In this document: piece after piece, positions 57,738 through 64,000 of the stretch
How positions within the stretch are numbered: the stretch's first letter is position 1
How the letters are laid out: each line of letters starts with the position of its first letter
Assembly: GCA_038503065.1 (NCBI GenBank)
Contig: JBCAMK010000001.1
Span: forward strand, 1,736,001 to 1,800,000
From: Paragyromitra xinjiangensis
Taxonomy: Eukaryota > Ascomycota > Pezizomycetes > Pezizales > Discinaceae
Reading direction: 5' to 3'
Length of the DNA stretch: 64,000 nucleotides
Program-made: the position numbers and the translations under genes
The notes under the pieces: model-generated
Told to the model about the DNA's origin: nothing
Seen by the model: only the letters and a program-made list of their open reading frames with translations
Databases searched by the model: none

Positions 57738-59457
57738 TCGAAATATTTTTTTTGGTGGTCACCGAGTGTTCAGGGTCATGTTAGTTGAGGGGACTTGAGC
57801 AACTGTAATAAATAGTTAAACGCCGTAGCGGGGATTGAATAACATGTTCCTACTTTCCACCCCTACTTCGAATAACCTTGAGGGCTTCTGGTTGAAAAGG
57901 TGTATCAGATTAATTTATGGCACATCACCGTCTACTTCACCAACGGGTAAGGTTTGTGGATTCAAGAAGCCCCGAAACTAACCCCTTTCCCGTACCGCTA
58001 GCTAGAAGGGCTGCACTTAACAGCCTAGAAGCTGCTCGAGAAGTAAAGGGACAAAGAGGGACTGGAGGAAAGGAAGCCTGTAATCAGCCAAGCTAGTAGC
58101 TCAGCTATTGCATGTTAATTTGATAAGTTATCATGTACGTCAATCAACAGCCAAATCAATCTGAGTAGTCAACAAAATGGAAACAGTTGAAGCCTCCTAA
58201 CTCCGCCAGCATTGGTACTTGTGTAGTTCCCAACCAATGTACTAGATGCAATAAAGCTGCGAATGTAGTAATGAACCTTTCCAGCAGATATCAATTTCGT
58301 ATCGATGGCCAATGGAGAACTGGAGGGTACATTTTATCGTTAAGCATCCGCCAAGCCAGAGAATGCAAAGCTTATTACCTAAAACAGTAAGGACAACCAG
58401 TCACGCATACATGGGAGAAGTATATTTACGCTATTTGAATTATTCTGTACACGTACAGTACCAAAAAAGGGGGTGGATTTGCTCTAGTAATGCTTCCGCA
58501 TTGTATTCCAAACCCGGTAATTTGGATGATTCCGAGTTAATTAAGGCTATCTCTGAATACTATATTCTAGGGGATATGGTAGTACTATTGCACCAATACC
58601 GCAGCAAATTCTGGTCATAAAATAGGCCGGACCTGGGTTGGGTCTGTCACTCTGCTGCCTAGGCCTTTGACTTGTCACTCAGGGCACAGGATCAGCAGTC
58701 ACACCAGCACACTCAGGCTGCCTACCACTTATACTTCACAACAATGAGATGAGCTCAAAGCTTACAGAATCAAATATCACAAATGTGAGTGAACTATCAG
58801 CCTACTTAGTACAGGTAGGTATAGCAAGATGAAAATTTATTTTTCAAAAGTATTCCCCAACTTTGAGATGCCCATAGATACAGGTAGAGAATTGATGACG
58901 CTGTGGATGAACCGGGTTTGTGAGATTCTCATCTTTGAATCAGGGTAGACATCATGAGAATTTTGAGGAAAAGCATCATGTACACAGAAAAGGGAGGTAC
59001 AACTAAATAATACACTCTAGAGTAGCATAGTATTTTAGTGAATACTTAATGAATCTAGTATTGATGCAGCATTTTAAAGAATGCCTATTTCTTAGAATCA
59101 AATATTCTCTAGATTAAGGTATTTATCAAAACTCAGCAGCCCTACTACCTATTTCTAAAATCGGGAACACTCCAGCTGTAATCCTACCCCCCTTTTTGGT
59201 ATTGTGGTTACTAGCACGGCAAGCAGTAATAGTGACCTAAGGTGATACAGCTGACACTCTTTGCAAGGATACGGGACTGTACCTATAATTTCGTTGAATT
59301 TGCAGTCCCGTTTCGCTTGGGGATCAACGAACGAGCGCATGATAATCCATGACTCGCAAGGCGAGATCCTCTAACCCTAACCCTAACCCTGTCACAAGAC
59401 ATTCCCCCTCCAAGGCTCCAGCTTGTAATACATATGGCGCTCCCATAAACCATCAAA
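57738..59457. other. AT-rich intergenic region
   Basis: No gene recognised. Frames at 58187-58620 have no family features. A telomere-type repeat lies near its right end. Confidence 0.45.
59371..59390 (+). repeat. Interstitial telomere-type repeat
   Basis: CTAACCCTAACCCTAACCCT, three and a third copies of CCCTAA (TTAGGG on the other strand), 67 bp before the F-box start codon. Confidence 0.85.
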
Positions 59458-61270
59458 ATGCTGCGCACAAATGATCCTTTGGCGATCCTAGGTGACCTAG
59501 AAGCGGATTTAGTCTTCGGTTTCCTCTCTATACCTGAAACCATCATTATTCGCGGAGTGTCGACATTGTGGAAGGCACGTGTGGACTTCCGCCTTACCAA
59601 AAGCGCCATTCGCCGTCATTACCCTACAGCGGAAGAAACGCAGGCAGTTTATTCTACCAGAGATGAAGAAGCAGTAGCATTCAGAAGGGTTGGTATGTTT
59701 GTCGATCTGTTTCTACTTGAGGATGCTATGAGGACTAACAGTGACTAGCTTATCGCTATGAAGCACCCAGCGAACCAAGCATAGCACGAGTTATTCGAGA
59801 TTCACACCGCAGGGCACCTTGGTGCCTTTGCAACGATCATATTGTTAGGACAGATCTTGACAGAGAATGGCTTCATATACAACGAGTATTCGACCCCAAG
59901 GATCCTCAGCGTCAATCCTTCCCTACTAAGAGCCTAGGTATCAAGAGTCTCCCTTCACTCCAAGGCAAATCACGCATTGGGCTGGGATTGAAAGTCCAAT
60001 GGATTACTGGAAGTGATACGAGTGGGGTAATTGTATTGCATGTAGGGGTGGACAATAGTAATTTACATTTACTTGACCCACGAAGGGTCAGTCACCCTAG
60101 ATGGTGAGTAAGCTCGGAAATTTCGTTAATTTGTGGAAGAAAAAATACAGGGCTCCCCATTCTGATGGACTTCTTCTGACATGCTTTATTCATAGGACAC
60201 TAGCAATATCATTAGCAAATAGCCAAGTCGTCTGGTGTCACAGGGCAGAAGTGGCATCTGATGGTGTCTATGGGACTGCGAACCCTTACCAGCGTGTTCC
60301 CGAATTTCGAGGTTCTCCTACATCGCTAGGCCATGGAAATGCCTGTATCATGGATAATGGGGGGAACCTGACAATCTTAGACCTCACCACAGGACAGCAA
60401 AGAGCTTGCGCACCTCATCCAGACTATAGATTCCCAATAACGAGAACTCAGAGTCGGGTTTATAATTTGACTGCTCATCCCACTATGGAGCTTTGCTTCA
60501 CCATCTTACCACGCTCTCTGAATGTGTTCTCGACTAAAACCGCACGACTGATCAAAACATTTGAACTCAACAATTACCTACCAGAACAGCGCTGGTCTTG
60601 GACGAAACTTCATTTCACAAAGAGACCAACCGCAGAAGGCGGGGGAGAGAGAGCCTGGCTATTATGTGACGCCTGGAATTTCGCTGGGCAAGTCTGGATG
60701 CATGGATCAACATCTGCTGAGGCAGTCGTCACATACGAGATTGACTTGGAAAAATTGGAACTTATTCAGGTGGCAATTTGGAAGATAGCCCATCACGGGG
60801 CAAGGCTATGGACTGTTGGCAATTCGCAGTCGCTACTGCGTGATGACGTCGAAGGGCTTCCCAACGATTTCGCTGGCGTTCATTTGAGGTTTCTGAATCC
60901 TGCGACCGGAATGGGGTGTATATGCGTTGCGGCCTTTGACCATACTAGGGGCCGAAAATTCCAGATATGGACGGTCAAGTTTAAGCAAACGGGGTTCAGT
61001 CTTTCAATCCCGGACAAACACCCACCTATTGTCTACGAAGTTGAAGACTATCACCATATCACCTTACCGAAAAGGAAACCGAGGAACAGCGGCGGAGAGG
61101 ATGGGAAAAATACACTAAGGAAAGGTGGTGAACCTACTCTCCGGCGCGGGAGAAGGGAGTTTGTCTTTGAAAATCCCCCGTTACTTATAGACTCATATTT
61201 TTCGGAGCGCTACATAGCATTTACCACAGGTAGTGAAATTTATTTATTTGGGTTCATGCCGCGGTGGTGA
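59458..61270 (+). CDS. F-box protein
   Basis: Three exons, 59458-59692, 59749-60103 and 60196-61270, join to 554 residues. Residues about 5-45 fit an F-box (DPLAILGDLEADLVFGFLSI, then VSTLWKARVDFRL). The long C-terminal part alternates short beta-like stretches (VQWITGSDTSGVIVLHVG, ACIMDNGGNLTILDLTTGQQ, LCFTILPRSLNVFSTKTARL, IAFTTGSEIYLFGFMPRW) and probably forms a propeller-like substrate-binding domain. F-box proteins hand substrates to SCF ubiquitin ligases through Skp1; the substrate is unknown. The first intron donor GTATGT and the second GTGAGT are standard. Confidence 0.85.
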
Positions 61271-62320
61271 TGTGCCTCCGGCGGATTTTCTTTGCAACCC
61301 GAAGGTATCTTTATCAATTTGAGGTCGTAATCTAGCCTGATTGTATTTACAAGTTCAGGAGCTTCATCGTCTCTTTCCACAGCAGCTCCAATAAACCACC
61401 CATTTTCTGCGGTTGTCTTGCTTACTCCTCTCTTCCTTTTGAGAGGGAGACGGTTTGAGCTACCCCATGTTGGCGGGCTATGCCACCCTAGTTTTTTTCT
61501 GGCTTGAGCCTAACCAAGGCTATTCAAGCCTTCTCTGAAGCTCGAGTAATCATAGCAATTTTTTAGTGACCTCGGAGTCTCAGATCCTTTCAAGGTGATT
61601 CTTCGGGCTAGAAATCATGATAGAACCTTCAGTTCCGTCAGGCATCATGACCGTTGATCTCCGCTGCCCAAAGCTCGAGCTCTACGACGCGAACGGACCA
61701 GTCGGCGTCGAGGCAGGGCTCCCGCTTCGATTTTAGCAGCCTTTAATTTCGGGCCGACGATCAAGCATTATTGGGTTGTCTAGTTGGGTGATATTAGAAT
61801 AGGCAAAAAGTTTACAGCCCGTATTGCTAGTTCCCATCTCCCAGGTCTAGAAGAAAAGAAACCAAAATGCCACATACGAACAGTGATATCAAACTATTGT
61901 TAAAATAAACTCGGACCCCTTATTTATTATTCACCAAAGTAACAAGAAGTTCTATTTTTACAAAGTTCTACTCGTATGGCCGGTAGCCTGCTAGTCTCGT
62001 GTCTACGTTCCAGTCACCCAGATTTTTTTTCAATATTTGGTGTTTAGAATCTACTCGACGAAGATTAAAGTATCCGGATGCCAAGAAATGGCTTGGTCTC
62101 GCGGGGTCAAATGGGCGTTAGCAAGCCAGTGAATACGGCCCGAGTGTGAGTTAGGATTATTAGGCATCTGAATATGTACTTCAATTTCTCCCGAGTAGAT
62201 TCCCCTACACATCGCGCCAACTACCAAAAATAAATAGCAATTTTTCCAAAAGGTCTAGAATCGAAGACTAGTAGCCCACCCGCTTGTTCATTGCCAATTT
62301 CTAGGTTGTACCATCATCAA
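61271..62320. other. Convergent intergenic region
   Basis: Between the F-box stop and the cysteine-rich gene stop. No gene recognised. Confidence 0.5.
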
Positions 62321-62668
62321 TTACCAAATGGCTGCCAACACATCAGCAACGATCTAAGTGAAATCAAGCATTTTTCAATCACTTGCTAGAGTATCAGGGA
62401 GAAAGTTGCCACATACCACTGGTTTAGCCTCATACAACCCATACGAGTGGGTGCTACCCCTCCAAGCACCGTTAGGAAGGCGACAGTAGTACTTGCAATT
62501 AAACCCGCAATTCTTCTTCCTACATATGCAACCGTTACAGTGTCCTTTCACCTTAATAGCTTCATTTTCTATGGTATGGTTCGGGTCCTGTGGCCCACAG
62601 TCGTGCGAGGATTCTACTTCGATCCCCACATGGCCACAGGCGTAGGTAGTAGTTCTGCGGAAGCACAT
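62321..62668 (-). CDS. Small cysteine-rich protein
   Basis: From the ATG at 62668 the minus strand reads MCFRRTTTYACGHVGIEVE, with CxxCxC-like spacing later (HCNGCICRKKNCGFNCKYYC) and WRGSTHSYG. Nine cysteines and two histidines in about 80 residues suggest a metal-binding fold; there is no signal peptide from this start. A strong GTATGT donor after AKPV (62417) and a CACTTAG acceptor give a second exon, 62353-62321 (IVADVLAAIW), for 94 residues. If unspliced, the frame runs to a stop at 62375 and gives 97. An upstream in-frame start adds a hydrophobic leader but is less likely. Confidence 0.65.
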
Positions 62669-63941
62669 CTTATATTTTAGTGTCGAGAAGATCGTGAGGG
62701 CCAGTAACTTTTGAGGGAGAAAAAGGTGACGAGGGAATGGGTGGGAGCGATGAAGGAGAGAAATAAAACTGCTGAAAGGGGCTTTATACTGGTCCATTTA
62801 AGTCGAATCCCGCTAGCAAAGCCCTGTTTGAAACTTATACTAGTATTATGAAAATGCCCAAGTCTAAACCTTAACCCCTAAGGTAAACAGCACCAACCCC
62901 CAAGTACTTGCGCAGATCAAGTGATAACAACTGTGGTCAGCCTACGATGTAGTTCAACCCAGCTCCAGGAAAGCCTACGCCAACCTAATTGTGGAAGACT
63001 TAAGGCTTTGTCTTCAGCTAAAGCCGCAAAGGGACTATAGAGGACAGACTTATGATATTCCTATTAGTCTAACACCCCCTACCGAACCCACGTGGCCTAG
63101 TTCTCCTATTAAAAGTCCCTAGTCCATATTTATTCCTCCACAAACTACTCTGGGAACCCAAGAAGGGATGATCAAGCCATCAGCTCTAGAATCGAAATAA
63201 GGGAGCTTCAAGTACTAAATAAAAAGTGGGGAGACCTCAGGCCAGATCTTATACATATATCACAAGCTTCTCTAAGCACTAGTTTACCTCCAAGACCTGC
63301 CCAGCCCAAACCGTAGCCCATTTTCCAAAGTCCTTCTTGATGCCTATGCATTGGTCCGAAATCACAAACGACGAGCATCACACCTAGGGACAAGATTTTC
63401 AGGGCCATAAAGCCTTAAGTATGCATAGTGGATCCAGAAGCTAAACCCGACCTCTTGGGCCTTATCAGATAGCGAGTGAGACTTGATGAAGCAAAAACGT
63501 GTCACGCAAGCCACAACACGCCTAACCAACTAAAAAGAGTGACATAAAAGGAATAGCATCAAGCCGAAAGAGGGTATATACGGTGAAATCCAAACTCGCA
63601 CGAATGAGTAGCGCAGATAGACAATCGTCTCCCCAAAAAATTGTAAAACACCCTACGAATATCAAATGATCCAAAAAAAATTGCCCCGAAACACGCCATG
63701 AAATTCTGCAAGATGCCCAATGTATAAATACACAGTATGCTAAATCTCACCAAACATCCAACCAAAAAATGTCCTCCTGATTCTACTTTGCCTAGTCTTC
63801 AGCACATAAATATTATGCTAGCCTAAAACCTAGACTCAAACAAAGAATACCGCCTCATCATCGTAACACATCAACTCCCATCAATCATACAAAATCACGA
63901 TAGATTCGTACAAAAACCAACAGCTTCACTTTCTCTCTCTC
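62669..63941. other. Intergenic region
   Basis: No gene recognised. It should contain the promoters of the cysteine-rich protein (minus) and of the gene at the right edge (plus). Confidence 0.45.
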
Positions 63942-64000
63942 ATGAAAGCCGTCATCAGTCCGGGTGGAAAGGTCATGGAAGTATGGCCCAATGACATGTC
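63942..64000 (+). CDS. N-terminal fragment of an unidentified gene
   Basis: A frame opens with MKAVISPGGKVMEVWPND and runs off the window. It is preceded by a CT-rich stretch, common before fungal starts. The product cannot be identified from 19 residues. Confidence 0.4.
   Translation, partial: MKAVISPGGKVMEVWPNDM

Noticed and set aside
1..64000. CRISPR arrays, rRNA genes, bacterial operon signals
   Set aside because: None seen. The sequence is eukaryotic with spliceosomal introns.

Overview
The window is nuclear DNA of a filamentous ascomycete, most likely a leotiomycete-type fungus. The evidence is short introns (about 45-110 bp) with GTANGT-type donors and TACTAAT-like branch sites, families typical of such fungi (CFEM-like and CAP secreted proteins, a multicopper oxidase, a membrane Kelch protein, ACR2/ACR3 arsenic genes), and Fot1/pogo, Tc1/mariner and hAT-type transposon sequences. 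The species assignment is inference. No rRNA, tRNA or CRISPR was found. Exon structures were worked out by hand from splice motifs and reading-frame continuity, and each multi-exon gene called intact keeps one open frame.

Layout: 1-151 is the end of a cut gene. 2.4-3.6 kb is a bZIP regulator. 6.0-6.6 kb is a MOSC-domain gene destroyed by several frameshifts. 8.7-11.4 kb is a divergent arsenic pair, an Acr2-type arsenate reductase (rhodanese fold) and the arsenite efflux carrier Acr3, sharing a 462-bp promoter. 11.8-21 kb holds a disordered small protein, a PAF-acetylhydrolase-like lipase, a Kelch membrane protein and a secreted CAP/PR-1 protein. 21.4-22.5 kb carries two short non-autonomous transposons of different superfamilies, one hAT-like with an exact 8-bp target duplication and one TA-flanked. 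24.9-27.6 kb is a GPI-anchored protein with cysteine repeats and a CFEM-like domain. 28.7-43 kb holds a PNPOx-like flavoprotein, a broken secreted-protein gene, a GPI-anchored acid phosphatase, a membrane-anchored multicopper oxidase, a BTB protein with FG motifs and a four-helix membrane protein. 45-47 kb is a divergent pair with probable mitochondrial leaders. 47.7-48.7 kb is a decayed gene.

49.0-56.3 kb is the most unusual part. A Tc1/mariner relic abuts a complete Fot1/pogo element (near-perfect terminal inverted repeats, TA duplication). Its transposase is cut twice by the same 1.9-2.0 kb non-coding element. That element has CATCAGC ends, a 2-bp target duplication and an internal GC-rich minisatellite, and its two copies lie in opposite orientation. 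If both insertions and one copy of each duplication are disregarded, the host transposase frame is open over 553 codons. I do not recognise the inserted family. A monoglyceride lipase gene starts 235 bp beyond the composite.

The rest is an F-box protein with three copies of a telomere-type repeat in its upstream region, a small cysteine-rich protein, and the first codons of a gene cut by the window edge. Apart from the arsenic pair, the genes look like independent units, largely cell-surface, secreted, lipid- or metal-handling functions.
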